In this document: piece after piece, positions 10,076-18,260 of the stretch
Numbering within the stretch: position 1 is the stretch's first letter
Layout: the number at the start of each line of letters is the position of its first letter
Assembly: GCF_000760295.1 (NCBI RefSeq)
Contig: NZ_JNBA01000001.1
Location: 1 to 54,639, forward strand
Length of the DNA: 54,639 nt
From: Prochlorococcus sp. MIT 0701
Lineage (GTDB): Bacteria; Cyanobacteriota; Cyanobacteriia; PCC-6307; Cyanobiaceae
Direction: 5' to 3'
Notes under the pieces: generated by a model
What the model was told of the DNA's origin: nothing
Databases searched by the model: none
The model's input: the letters and a program-made list of their open reading frames with translations, nothing else
Program-made: the position numbers and the translations under genes

Positions 10076-10238
10076 TTGAATCTATCTCTAACTTATCAGG
10101 GTTGGTGTTGGAATGTGAGCTGTTGGATTATTTGGCCTACTCCCTTTGCTGCAAGGGAATTAGTAGTTTCAATAGTAACAATGAAGTGGCTAAGATGTTT
10201 GTCTTCGTTGTATTTTCCGGACGGTAATCCGTACTTAT

Positions 10239-10724
10239 TTAAATCTTTTGTCTTGGTGCAGCCTTCCTCTCCAAGCTTCGCCACTGAATTAGAGCATCTT
10301 GGCCGTTGCTGTAATAGTGATGACGACATCCTGCTGTCTTGAATCCGCAGCTTTCGTAAAGCCCTATGGCCGCTGAATTGTTTCTGGCAACTTCGAGTGT
10401 GGCGTGGATGGCGCCGGTTAGTTGGCCTTGCTCGAGCAACTTTGATAACAGCAGACGGGCTAGGCCCTGTCTGCGATGTTGAGGATGTACTCCTATTGCG
10501 GTGAGATGAAGTTCGTCCACCACTAACCAGCCACAGGCCAAAGCCAGCAGTGTTGAAGACTTGAGCACTCCCATGCAGAGACTGCGGGAATTGATCAATT
10601 CCTGACTCCATTGCTGTTTGCTCCACAATCCATTGAGTGCGAGTTGATTCAGCTCCATGCACGCATTGATCTGTTCTGGCCCGAGATGGGTTACTTCAAT
10701 TGCTTCGATGTCGTGCTTAAACAT
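10239..10724 (-). CDS. rimI: Ribosomal protein alanine N-acetyltransferase (GNAT)
   Basis: This 161-aa GNAT acetyltransferase resembles RimI, which acetylates the N-terminus of ribosomal protein S18. The acetyl-CoA motif is HRRQGLARLLL near residues 81-91, and a terminal ARNNSAAIGLYESCGF is the motif B region that marks RimI-type enzymes. It is transcribed leftward toward clpC, with 163 bp between them. A short C-rich/G-rich hairpin (10731-10746) lies just upstream, in the divergent promoter region shared with lysA. Confidence 0.85.
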   Translation of the reverse strand: MFKHDIEAIEVTHLGPEQINACMELNQLALNGLWSKQQWSQELINSRSLCMGVLKSSTLLALACGWLVVDELHLTAIGVHPQHRRQGLARLLLSKLLEQGQLTGAIHATLEVARNNSAAIGLYESCGFKTAGCRHHYYSNGQDALIQWRSLERKAAPRQKI

Positions 10725-10730
10725 GCCTAA

Positions 10731-10746
10731 CCCCCTCCTTGGGGGG
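10731..10746. other. C5-loop-G6 hairpin in the rimI/lysA divergent promoter region
   Basis: CCCCC at 10731-10735 and GGGGGG at 10741-10746 flank TCCTT. It sits 6 bp upstream of the rimI start and 48 bp upstream of lysA. It could form a small hairpin in either transcript or be a protein site. No known riboswitch fits in this small space. Confidence 0.3.
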
Positions 10747-10793
10747 ACTGATCCCTACATTGATCCCTCTAACTAGTTTCCTCGTCCATTGCC

Positions 10794-12161
10794 ATGATTT
10801 CATCCAGCCCCTATGAGCCTGGGCGGGATCCCCTTAGCCCCAATTGCAACCTCGCGCCGATTACAGCCGAACTTGATGCGCAATCACGCTTGAGCGTAGG
10901 AGGCTGTCAACTGAGCGAATTGGCTGAGTGCTATGGCACCCCTCTCTATGTGCTTGATGAAGCCACTTTGAGGGCAGCTTGTCAGTCTTACCGTGGGGCA
11001 TTACAGCGTCACTATCCAGGTTCATCTCTTCCTATCTATGCCTCTAAGGCCAATAGCTCATTGATGATGAGCAGCCTGGTGGCTTCAGAAGGTTTTGGGC
11101 TTGATGTGGTCTCAGCAGGTGAGTTGCTTACCGCTTTGAAGGGAGGTGTCCCAGGCGATTGCATTGTGCTTCATGGCAACAACAAATCTGATGAGGAGCT
11201 GCTGCTTGCCTATCGCAATGGCGTCACAATCGTTGCTGATAATCAGCATGATCTTGATCGCCTCTCACAACTGGTGCCGGTTGGGGCAGATCCCGCAAAG
11301 TTGATGTTGCGTTTCACTCCGGGCATCGAATGCCATACCCATGAGTACATCCGCACCGGCCATCTTGATAGCAAGTTTGGTTTTGATCCAGATCAGCTTG
11401 AATCGGTTCTGAATCAGTTACTCGGCTGTCGTTGGGCACGGTTAACGGGACTCCACGCTCATATTGGATCGCAGATCTTTGAATTGGAACCTCATCAGGA
11501 TCTGGCAGATGTGATGGCTGGTGCTCTGCAACTGGCTAGGCGCCTGGGTCATCCAGTTGTGGATCTCAACGTTGGAGGAGGCCTAGGTGTCAGATATGTC
11601 AGCTCTGATGATCCACCTTCAATTGACAACTGGGTCAAGGTGGTTGCCGAGGCAGTGAATCAAGCCTGTCGTTCTCGCAACCTGGACTTGCCCCGGTTGA
11701 TGTGTGAGCCGGGTCGCTCTCTGGTCGCTGCTGCCGGAGTCACCCTTTATCGGGTCGGATCACGCAAGACCATCCCAGGGCTGCGCACCTATCTTTCTGT
11801 CGATGGAGGGATGAGTGATAACCCCCGCCCAATCACTTATCAATCTCTCTATACGGCTTGCCTTGCTGACCGCCCTTTGGCCTCGCCAGACGAGACGATC
11901 ACTCTGGTTGGCAAACATTGTGAATCTGGGGATGTTCTGCTTAAGGACCTTGCCTTGCCATATGCCAGCAGTGGAGAAGTCTTGGTCGTGTTTGCTACAG
12001 GGGCTTACAACGTCTCTATGAGTTCTAACTACAACCGCATCCCACGACCTGCAGCGGTACTTGTTCATTCAGGTCACTCGGAGTTGGTGCAGCGGCGGGA
12101 GCAGCCAGAAGATCTTCTGCGATATGACGTTATGCCGGAACGATTTGTAGCGTTAGGCTGA
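10794..12161 (+). CDS. lysA: Diaminopimelate decarboxylase
   Basis: This converts meso-diaminopimelate to lysine, the last step of lysine synthesis, with PLP. The 455-aa protein shows the fold-type III markers: YASKANSS with PLP Lys85, GLHAHIGSQ, the glycine-rich LNVGGGLGVRY phosphate loop, LMCEPGRSLV, and the second-subunit active-site CESGDVL. It is ~30 aa longer than many bacterial LysA enzymes at the N-terminus. It leads a tight rightward set: cdaA begins 17 bp after its stop. Confidence 0.96.
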   Translation: MISSSPYEPGRDPLSPNCNLAPITAELDAQSRLSVGGCQLSELAECYGTPLYVLDEATLRAACQSYRGALQRHYPGSSLPIYASKANSSLMMSSLVASEGFGLDVVSAGELLTALKGGVPGDCIVLHGNNKSDEELLLAYRNGVTIVADNQHDLDRLSQLVPVGADPAKLMLRFTPGIECHTHEYIRTGHLDSKFGFDPDQLESVLNQLLGCRWARLTGLHAHIGSQIFELEPHQDLADVMAGALQLARRLGHPVVDLNVGGGLGVRYVSSDDPPSIDNWVKVVAEAVNQACRSRNLDLPRLMCEPGRSLVAAAGVTLYRVGSRKTIPGLRTYLSVDGGMSDNPRPITYQSLYTACLADRPLASPDETITLVGKHCESGDVLLKDLALPYASSGEVLVVFATGAYNVSMSSNYNRIPRPAAVLVHSGHSELVQRREQPEDLLRYDVMPERFVALG

Positions 12162-12178
12162 GAAGGCAAGGCTGGGGA

Positions 12179-13066
12179 GTGGGAGTGAACTTGTGGGGGG
12201 TGGTAGATCCGCGCCTGCTCGATGTTTTGTTTGCTTCGGCCCTTGGCGTCTTGCTTTTTTCTAGGGTCAATGAGCGGCGCACCCTGTGGTTGTTGAGGGG
12301 TTACCTCTTTTTGGTTGCCTTGGCCTGGTTTGTGCAGCGCTTTGAAAATCTTCCGCTCACTTCAAAGTTGGTGGATGCGCTGGTTTTGGCTTGTTCTTTG
12401 TCATTAGCGATCCTTTGGCAGGGAGAACTGAGACGTCTGATGGAATTATTGGGAACAGGTCGCCTGGCTGTACTCCTCGGCAATCCTCAGAACGAGCTAC
12501 GGGGCACCGCCAGCACCGTTGCCCAGCTTACTGAGGCGGCTGGACGCTTGTCTCAGAGCCGCCGTGGAGCATTGGTTGTTGTTGATATGGGTAGTGATCT
12601 TCGTCCAGAAGACTTCCTTAACCCTGGTGTGCTGATCGATGCCCAGCTAAGTAGTGAGCTGCTGCTGAATCTTTTTGCATCTGATACGCCCCTCCATGAC
12701 GGGGCAGTACTTGTGAAGGGTAATCGGATCGTTTCTGCTGGTGTCATTCTGCCCCTCTCGCGGCAGGGCATCAGCCGTTATGGCACGAGACATTTAGCAG
12801 CCTTGGGGATAACAGAACGTTTTGACCGCTGTATTTGTGTGGTGGTTTCCGAAGAGACTGGAACATTGTCTCTTGCAAGCCAGGGCCGGCTTGAACGGCC
12901 CATCACCAGTAGTCGTCTGCAGGATTTGCTTAAGGAGTTGATCGGTTCCTCATTAGGAGCAACGGCGACGAAGGGGGCCTCTAGTCCAGTCAAAGCTTCG
13001 GCTGTTGCTACGCAAGCTTCATCCAGGCTTAGCGTGAGCAGCTCTAGCGAGGAACCACTCCCGTGA
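12179..13066 (+). CDS. cdaA: Diadenylate cyclase CdaA
   Basis: This is a membrane-bound cyclase making c-di-AMP from two ATP, a signal used for osmolyte and envelope control. The 295-aa product has N-terminal hydrophobic helices (about 12-95) and a DAC domain with [17 protein letters not shown] (the DGA motif) and GTRHLAALG (the RHR-type motif). The C-terminal ~50 residues are Ser/Ala-rich and probably disordered. The start is GTG 12179 or the in-frame GTG 12185. Its stop overlaps the uppS start by 4 bp, and it follows lysA, so envelope precursor genes surround it. Confidence 0.93.
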   Translation: MGVNLWGVVDPRLLDVLFASALGVLLFSRVNERRTLWLLRGYLFLVALAWFVQRFENLPLTSKLVDALVLACSLSLAILWQGELRRLMELLGTGRLAVLLGNPQNELRGTASTVAQLTEAAGRLSQSRRGALVVVDMGSDLRPEDFLNPGVLIDAQLSSELLLNLFASDTPLHDGAVLVKGNRIVSAGVILPLSRQGISRYGTRHLAALGITERFDRCICVVVSEETGTLSLASQGRLERPITSSRLQDLLKELIGSSLGATATKGASSPVKASAVATQASSRLSVSSSSEEPLP

Positions 13067-13860
13067 GCCGCCGTTCGGCCACTAGTTCAGGCCATCCAAA
13101 GGTCTGTGCATGTCCCTCGGGGCTTGATCCCTATCGGCTGCCTAACCATGTGGCTGTGATTATGGATGGGAATGGACGCTGGGCCAAGGCCAGGGGCCTG
13201 CCTAGGATGGTCGGCCATCGCGCTGGCGTAGAAGCTCTCAAGAGAACCCTTCGTCTTTGCAGTGACTGGGGCATTGGCGCTCTTACGGCTTATGCCTTTT
13301 CTACGGAGAATTGGTCCCGGCCTGGAGATGAGGTGAATTTCTTGATGACTCTGTTTGAGCGTGTGCTTCAGAGGGAGTTGGAGTCACTTGAGCGTGAAAA
13401 GGTACGGATTCGTTTCCTGGGAGACCTTGAGGGTCTCCCATTAGGTCTGCAGGAGTTGATCAGTGAGGCTACCGAGCTCACTGTTAGGAACAATGGCATT
13501 CACTTCAATGTTTGCACCAATTACGGTGGCCGACGTGAACTGGTTTTGGCGGCACAGAAACTTGCACAACGTGCTGCAAGAGGGGATCTTGATCCAACTT
13601 TGATTGATGAGAACAGTTTTGAGGCTGAGTTGCTCACGGCTGGTGAGGTTGATCCAGACCTTCTGATCCGCACCAGTGGTGAACGACGGATCAGTAATTT
13701 TCTGCTCTGGCAACTCGCCTATGCAGAAATTCACGTCACCGATGTGTGCTGGCCTGATTTTGATGAAGTAGCTTTGACACAGGCTCTTTTTGATTACCAG
13801 TCACGCTGTCGTCGTTTCGGCGGTTTGGATCCAATCGCAGCGAATCATCTGGGATCTTGA
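13063..13860 (+). CDS. uppS: Isoprenyl transferase (undecaprenyl diphosphate synthase type)
   Basis: This 265-aa cis-prenyltransferase builds the C55 lipid carrier for peptidoglycan from FPP and [19 protein letters not shown] near residues 30-45 holds the catalytic Asp35 and the glycine-tryptophan motif. [23 protein letters not shown] and the C-terminal [20 protein letters not shown] complete the family signatures. The GTG start overlaps the cdaA stop by 4 bp. The next gene, bioB, follows closely. Confidence 0.95.
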   Translation: MSRRSATSSGHPKVCACPSGLDPYRLPNHVAVIMDGNGRWAKARGLPRMVGHRAGVEALKRTLRLCSDWGIGALTAYAFSTENWSRPGDEVNFLMTLFERVLQRELESLEREKVRIRFLGDLEGLPLGLQELISEATELTVRNNGIHFNVCTNYGGRRELVLAAQKLAQRAARGDLDPTLIDENSFEAELLTAGEVDPDLLIRTSGERRISNFLLWQLAYAEIHVTDVCWPDFDEVALTQALFDYQSRCRRFGGLDPIAANHLGS

Positions 13861-13880
13861 CCGTTGGCTTCAGTCGTTCC

Positions 13881-14888
13881 ATGACCGTGCTTACTGACAA
13901 GGCTCTGACCTTTGAACCTGTTGTTCATCGTTATGACTGGACATTGCATGAGGTGCGGGAACTATTAGAGCGACCACTTATGGATTTGCTCTGGCAGGCC
14001 CAGCTTGTGCATCGGAAGGCAAATCCTGGCTATCGGGTTCAGCTGGCTTCTTTGCTAAGCGTGAAGACGGGAGGATGCCAGGAGGATTGCGCTTATTGCC
14101 CCCAGTCCATGCACAACAGTAGTGATATTGAAGGGCAGCCCGATCTAGTGGTTCAGATCCAAACAGTGCTGGAGCGCGCACGGGCCGCCAAAGATGCTGG
14201 TGCGGATCGCTTCTGCATGGGATGGGCTTGGCGGGAGATCAGAGATGGTGCCCAGTTTGAAGCCATGCTTGCGATGGTGAGTGGTGTACGGGAGTTGGGA
14301 CTAGAGGCCTGTGTTACTGCCGGCATGCTGACTGAAAAGCAGGCTTCTCGGTTGGCAGATGCGGGATTGACTGCCTACAACCACAATCTCGACACCAGCC
14401 CTGAGTACTACGACCAGATCATCACAACGCGCACATATCAGGAGCGAATCGAAACCCTTCAGAAGGTTCGTTCAGCTGGCATCACTCTTTGCTGTGGGGG
14501 CATCATCGGTATGGGGGAATCAACGGTGGATCGAGCCTCTCTTCTTTGTGTACTAGCCAATATCAACCCTCATCCTGAGAGTGTTCCTATTAATGCTCTG
14601 GTGGCAGTGGAGGGCACGCCATTGCAGGACCTCCCTGCGGTGGATCCTTTAGAGATGGTGCGCATGGTTGCTACGGCGCGAATTCTGATGCCTCGCAGTC
14701 GTGTGCGTCTAAGCGCAGGGCGTGAGCAGCTTGGTCGAGAGGCTCAGATCCTTTGTCTCCAAGCGGGAGCTGATTCGATCTTTTACGGCGATAGTTTGCT
14801 AACTACCAGCAATCCTGATGTAAAAACTGATCGCGAACTTCTCTCTCAGGCAGGAGTTCATGCGAGTTGGGAGGAGGGTGACGAATGA
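13881..14888 (+). CDS. bioB: Biotin synthase
   Basis: This radical SAM enzyme inserts sulfur into dethiobiotin. The radical-SAM cluster motif CxxxCxxC is seen at residues 66, 70 and 73 ([13 protein letters not shown]). [19 protein letters not shown] holds the [2Fe-2S]-ligand arginine region. The ATG at 13881 is chosen; a TTG at 13857 overlapping the uppS stop would add 8 residues but has no support in family length. trhO overlaps the 3' end by 4 bp. Confidence 0.96.
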   Translation: MTVLTDKALTFEPVVHRYDWTLHEVRELLERPLMDLLWQAQLVHRKANPGYRVQLASLLSVKTGGCQEDCAYCPQSMHNSSDIEGQPDLVVQIQTVLERARAAKDAGADRFCMGWAWREIRDGAQFEAMLAMVSGVRELGLEACVTAGMLTEKQASRLADAGLTAYNHNLDTSPEYYDQIITTRTYQERIETLQKVRSAGITLCCGGIIGMGESTVDRASLLCVLANINPHPESVPINALVAVEGTPLQDLPAVDPLEMVRMVATARILMPRSRVRLSAGREQLGREAQILCLQAGADSIFYGDSLLTTSNPDVKTDRELLSQAGVHASWEEGDE

Positions 14889-15817
14889 ATCTGCAAGATG
14901 ATCAGACCTCTGCAGATCTATTTCAGGTAGCGACTTTCTATTCCTTTACTTCTTGGCCTGAGGTCACTATTGCCTGCTTATTGCAGGATCTGCTGAGCAT
15001 TGGGGATGAACATCAACTGATGGGAACTGTGCTTTTAGCAGAGGAAGGGGTGAATGGAACGATTTGTGGATCGGTTGATGGTGTTAGCGCTTTGCTTGAG
15101 AGGTTAGAACGCGATTTAATCGAGGGTTTGTTTGAGCTGAAAATTAGCTGGGCGCCTGAGCAGGTTTTTCGTCGCTTCAAGGTTCGCCGGAAGGCAGAGA
15201 TTGTGACCATGGGTCTTGCCGGGCTGAATCCATCAAAGACGGTGGGGACTTATGTGGATGCTCATGAATGGAATGATCTAATTGATGATCCAGATACTCT
15301 CTTGATCGATACGCGAAATGACTATGAGATTGCGATTGGGGAATTTAAAGGAGCAATAAACCCCCAAACGAAGTGCTTCCGCGACTTTCCTGCTTGGGTT
15401 GAACAGCATTTGCGTTCAATGGTTAAAGCACAAAATTCAGCACGAATAGCCATGTATTGCACAGGAGGCATTCGCTGTGAGAAGGCTACGTCTTATCTGA
15501 TTGAGAAGGGCTTTACTAACGTCAATCATCTTCGTGGTGGCATCCTTCGTTATTTTGAGGAGGTATCTCAAGCTGAAAGTCGCTGGCAAGGAGAGTGTTT
15601 TGTTTTTGATCAACGTGTGGCTTTGAATCATAAGCTTTTACCTGGTGTTCATAGTCTTTGTCATGCCTGTGGAATGCCCCTCACCCCTGAGGATCAGACG
15701 ATGAACAGTTATGTGCCTGGTGTTCAGTGTCGCCACTGCGTGGATCAATTTAGTGATACGGACCGTATTCGTTTTGCTGAAAGACAACGGCAGATGGAAC
15801 ACAGTTCTAGGAAGTAG
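14885..15817 (+). CDS. trhO: tRNA uridine(34) hydroxylase, rhodanese-fold
   Basis: TrhO (YceA family) hydroxylates U34 in some tRNA anticodons using a rhodanese-like domain. The 310-aa protein has an N-terminal ferredoxin-like part with [11 protein letters not shown], then a rhodanese domain with [18 protein letters not shown] and the active-site loop [13 protein letters not shown] Cys-rich end ([16 protein letters not shown]) looks like a zinc-binding tail. It is the last gene of the overlapping lysA-cdaA-uppS-bioB-trhO run; no strong terminator follows at once, but a long hairpin sits ~310 bp on. Confidence 0.92.
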   Translation: MNLQDDQTSADLFQVATFYSFTSWPEVTIACLLQDLLSIGDEHQLMGTVLLAEEGVNGTICGSVDGVSALLERLERDLIEGLFELKISWAPEQVFRRFKVRRKAEIVTMGLAGLNPSKTVGTYVDAHEWNDLIDDPDTLLIDTRNDYEIAIGEFKGAINPQTKCFRDFPAWVEQHLRSMVKAQNSARIAMYCTGGIRCEKATSYLIEKGFTNVNHLRGGILRYFEEVSQAESRWQGECFVFDQRVALNHKLLPGVHSLCHACGMPLTPEDQTMNSYVPGVQCRHCVDQFSDTDRIRFAERQRQMEHSSRK

Positions 15818-16129
15818 GTAACACAGCCATGAAGAAAGCTTGTCTGTATAGTTTTTTAGTTAGATATTGCCTAAGTTTAGGCCAAGAGCAGTTGAATATC
15901 TCCAAGCAGGCTTTCCAGTAATGTGACTCTTGTTGAAGTGAAGTTTTTTCTTTGAGTACTTTTACGAAGGTATGCTAGTTAAATGGTTGCTGCATTGACA
16001 GTTGTTTTTGTTCGAGCAATGAATCTTGCAATGTTGAATGAATCGCTTGCTTGCTTTGATTAGAGAAGTCTGGTCAGAGACTCAGTATTTTCCTGCCGGA
16101 ACATCTTCGTGGAAAAGCAAGTGGCTTGT

Positions 16130-16169
16130 ATAGCTCCAACTCTCATAGATTTCAGAGAGTTGGAGCTAT
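16130..16169. terminator. 15-bp perfect hairpin, two-way terminator candidate
   Basis: The arms at 16130-16144 and 16155-16169 are perfectly complementary (ATAGCTCCAACTCTC and its complement) with a 10-base loop. It lies between trhO (plus) and the minus-strand 16219-16668 gene, which converge, so it can end both transcripts. The plus-side tail is CTTCTGTT, only moderately T-rich. The 15818-16218 interval otherwise shows no gene. Confidence 0.6.
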
Positions 16170-16218
16170 CTTCTGTTAACTGATCTAATGGTGTAAATAA
16201 GAAGCCAATTTTGAGCCT

Positions 16219-16668
16219 TTAAACTTGATTTGGCCTCAGCTTAGCTCCAATTCTTTGATTGTTACCTCTGCCTTTGCGATGGCCATGCTTAAGGTTTGAT
16301 TGCATAGGCTCTAACCCCATGCTCTTTAGGGTGGTATTGATCTTTTTGCGGCGTTGCTCTTTTAAGGCTCTATGAGATTGCCGCCCTTTCTGCTTACAGT
16401 TTCGAAAAGCTTCTGGTGTTTGGGCAGCATTAATACAGTTGTGGGAATCGTTGATGATGGAAATCCGATTGTCTGCACTACTTAGTTCCCATTCTTTGCG
16501 GGTCTCAAACAGCTTCTGTTGCTGAGCTTCGCTAAGTTTGACCCCAAAACTTTGGCCACTTTTGTTGGCTTCAGCATCGTTGACGACAAAGGCTGAGCCA
16601 GCAAGGGCAAAACAAGGAATCAGCCAAAGGGCCTTGGAACGTATTGAAAAGTTCATCGAGAACTCCAA
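16219..16668 (-). CDS. Small secreted basic protein, unknown function
   Basis: This 149-aa protein has a clear signal peptide: basic MNFSIRSK, then hydrophobic ALWLIPCFALAGSAFVV and an AEA cleavage region near residue 35. The mature part is strongly basic and charged (RRKKIN, KHGHRKGRG) with two cysteines. A possible start is ATG 16656 (MNFSIRSK) rather than the upstream MEFSMN. It resembles small periplasmic Spy/CpxP-like helical proteins only in having a LSEAQQQKLFETRKEW start, which is suggestive, not proof. Confidence 0.7.
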   Translation of the reverse strand: MEFSMNFSIRSKALWLIPCFALAGSAFVVNDAEANKSGQSFGVKLSEAQQQKLFETRKEWELSSADNRISIINDSHNCINAAQTPEAFRNCKQKGRQSHRALKEQRRKKINTTLKSMGLEPMQSNLKHGHRKGRGNNQRIGAKLRPNQV

Positions 16669-16731
16669 AAGTTGACCTCTTTATCTTGCGCGGATGCACG
16701 TGGAAAAATCTGACTAGAAGCACTGCAAAGC

Positions 16732-16992
16732 ATGACTAAGTTTGACCGTGGTCTTCAGGTGGCCCTTTGCCCATATAGCGAGACAACAACACTTGTTGCG
16801 ATCAATGCTTTTTGGATTGCACTGTGGTCTGAGTGTTGGCAAGGATATTCAGGGGATCAGTACCGGTTAAGTACGATCGGCTTCGTTCTTTCATCTCTTT
16901 TGTTTCTTTGCTGGCAAGCAGACTATTTATGTCCATCTTTCAGTACCAGATACCTTTGCTACAACTTCAACCCTTCACCACACTTTGCTTAA
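16732..16992 (+). CDS. Possible small membrane protein (doubtful)
   Basis: An 86-aa open frame with a hydrophobic segment (LSTIGFVLSSLLFLCWQA) and several Trp and Cys. No family is recognised and no strong ribosome-binding site was seen. It lies between two divergent well-supported genes, so it may be chance coding. Confidence 0.25.
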   Translation: MTKFDRGLQVALCPYSETTTLVAINAFWIALWSECWQGYSGDQYRLSTIGFVLSSLLFLCWQADYLCPSFSTRYLCYNFNPSPHFA

Positions 16993-17019
16993 ATCCTATT
17001 TTTGGCTGAAACTATCGTC

Positions 17020-18252
17020 ATGCCAAGAAGTATGCCATGCCCTGATGACACGATGCCAGCACTCAGCTTTTGGGGGCGCTATCCCTACTTGAGAGTGTTA
17101 GTGGTTGTGTTATTGATGACTTCTCAACCATGCGCAATTTCAGCGCAGGCATCAACTTCGCCATCAGTGGCCCAATCAGGCTTGCGTCATTTAAGTGATC
17201 ACTTGCCGATTGTTGGTGTTTGGATGACTAATAGTCCGAGCCCTCTTTATTACAGCCGCAACTTGATGCATAAGGCTGTGAAAGATCTCTATAGCGCAGG
17301 CTTCACGGCGCTCTATCTCAATGTTTGGAGTAGGGGGTCCACCTTCCATCGCAGCAACTATGCCCCTGTAGAAGTGCCTCTTCAGAAAGCAGGCTTGGCT
17401 CTCGACCCTATTTGCACCCTGAGTAGAGAAGGTCATGCCCGCGGCATGAAGGTGGTGCCATGGTTTGAATACGGGCTGATGGAGCCAGATGATGCAGAGG
17501 TTGTCAAGCTCCATCCCGACTGGGTTCTTGCCAGGGCTGATGGCAACCCAGTTGTGAAGATGCATGGGAATCACAAGCGGGTTTGGCTTAATCCAGCCCA
17601 TCCAGAGGTTCGTGCGCGATTCATTGGCTTAGTGATTGAGGTCATGAAGCGCTGCAAGATGGATGGCGTTCAGCTTGATGATCATTTTGCTTGGCCGGTG
17701 CAGCTTGGTTATGACCCTTACACCGTGGCTCTTTATCAACAAGAAACTGGTTCCTCACCGCCCCGGGACTACAGCGACCGCTTTTGGATGCAATGGAGAA
17801 GGCGGAAACTTACCGGGTTGCTTAGAGAACTGAGGCAAGCATTGGGGAAGGAAAAGCTGCCTGTCAATATCAGCCTTGCCCCTGGGCCTTTCAGATTTGC
17901 TTACAACAATTGGCTTCAAGACTGGGAGCTTTGGACTGTAGGCAAATTGATAGACGAGTTGGTTGTGCAGAACTACGCCTACTCACTCAAGGGATTTGCG
18001 AAGGATCTCGACCAGCCGGCCTTACGCAAAGCACGTCAATGGGGTGTCCCTGTGCATATTGGCGTGCTGGCAGGATTCGGCAAACGCACCACGCCCATGC
18101 CGGTTTTGGTTGAAAAGGTTCGACTGGCAGCTGAGCGCGGCCATGGCGTGATTTATTTTTATTGGGAGGGGCTCTGGGGACAGCACGCTGGGATAGAGGG
18201 TGGAATTCAGCGCCTCAGACAGTTCAAGCAATTGCATGAGAAGAAAGAATAG
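17020..18252 (+). CDS. Family-10-like glycosylhydrolase (GHL10), secreted
   Basis: This ~410-aa protein belongs to the GHL10 (DUF187/YngK-like) group of putative carbohydrate hydrolases. After a hydrophobic leader (YLRVLVVVLLM) comes a TIM-barrel with GVWMTN, FTALYLNVWSRG, GMKVVPWFEYG, CKMDGVQLDDHFA and VIYFYWEGLWG. The acidic pair in QLDDH is the likely catalytic zone by family analogy. The substrate is unknown; a role on envelope or extracellular polysaccharide is inference. ATG 17020 is preferred over the TTG at 17002; ATG 17053 is another option. It converges with pepN; the stops are 8 bp apart. Confidence 0.85.
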   Translation: MPRSMPCPDDTMPALSFWGRYPYLRVLVVVLLMTSQPCAISAQASTSPSVAQSGLRHLSDHLPIVGVWMTNSPSPLYYSRNLMHKAVKDLYSAGFTALYLNVWSRGSTFHRSNYAPVEVPLQKAGLALDPICTLSREGHARGMKVVPWFEYGLMEPDDAEVVKLHPDWVLARADGNPVVKMHGNHKRVWLNPAHPEVRARFIGLVIEVMKRCKMDGVQLDDHFAWPVQLGYDPYTVALYQQETGSSPPRDYSDRFWMQWRRRKLTGLLRELRQALGKEKLPVNISLAPGPFRFAYNNWLQDWELWTVGKLIDELVVQNYAYSLKGFAKDLDQPALRKARQWGVPVHIGVLAGFGKRTTPMPVLVEKVRLAAERGHGVIYFYWEGLWGQHAGIEGGIQRLRQFKQLHEKKE

Positions 18253-18260
18253 GTTTGTTC

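Noticed and set aside
10731-10746. Lysine riboswitch before lysA
   Set aside because: The 70-bp region is far too short for the known ~170-base lysine riboswitch.
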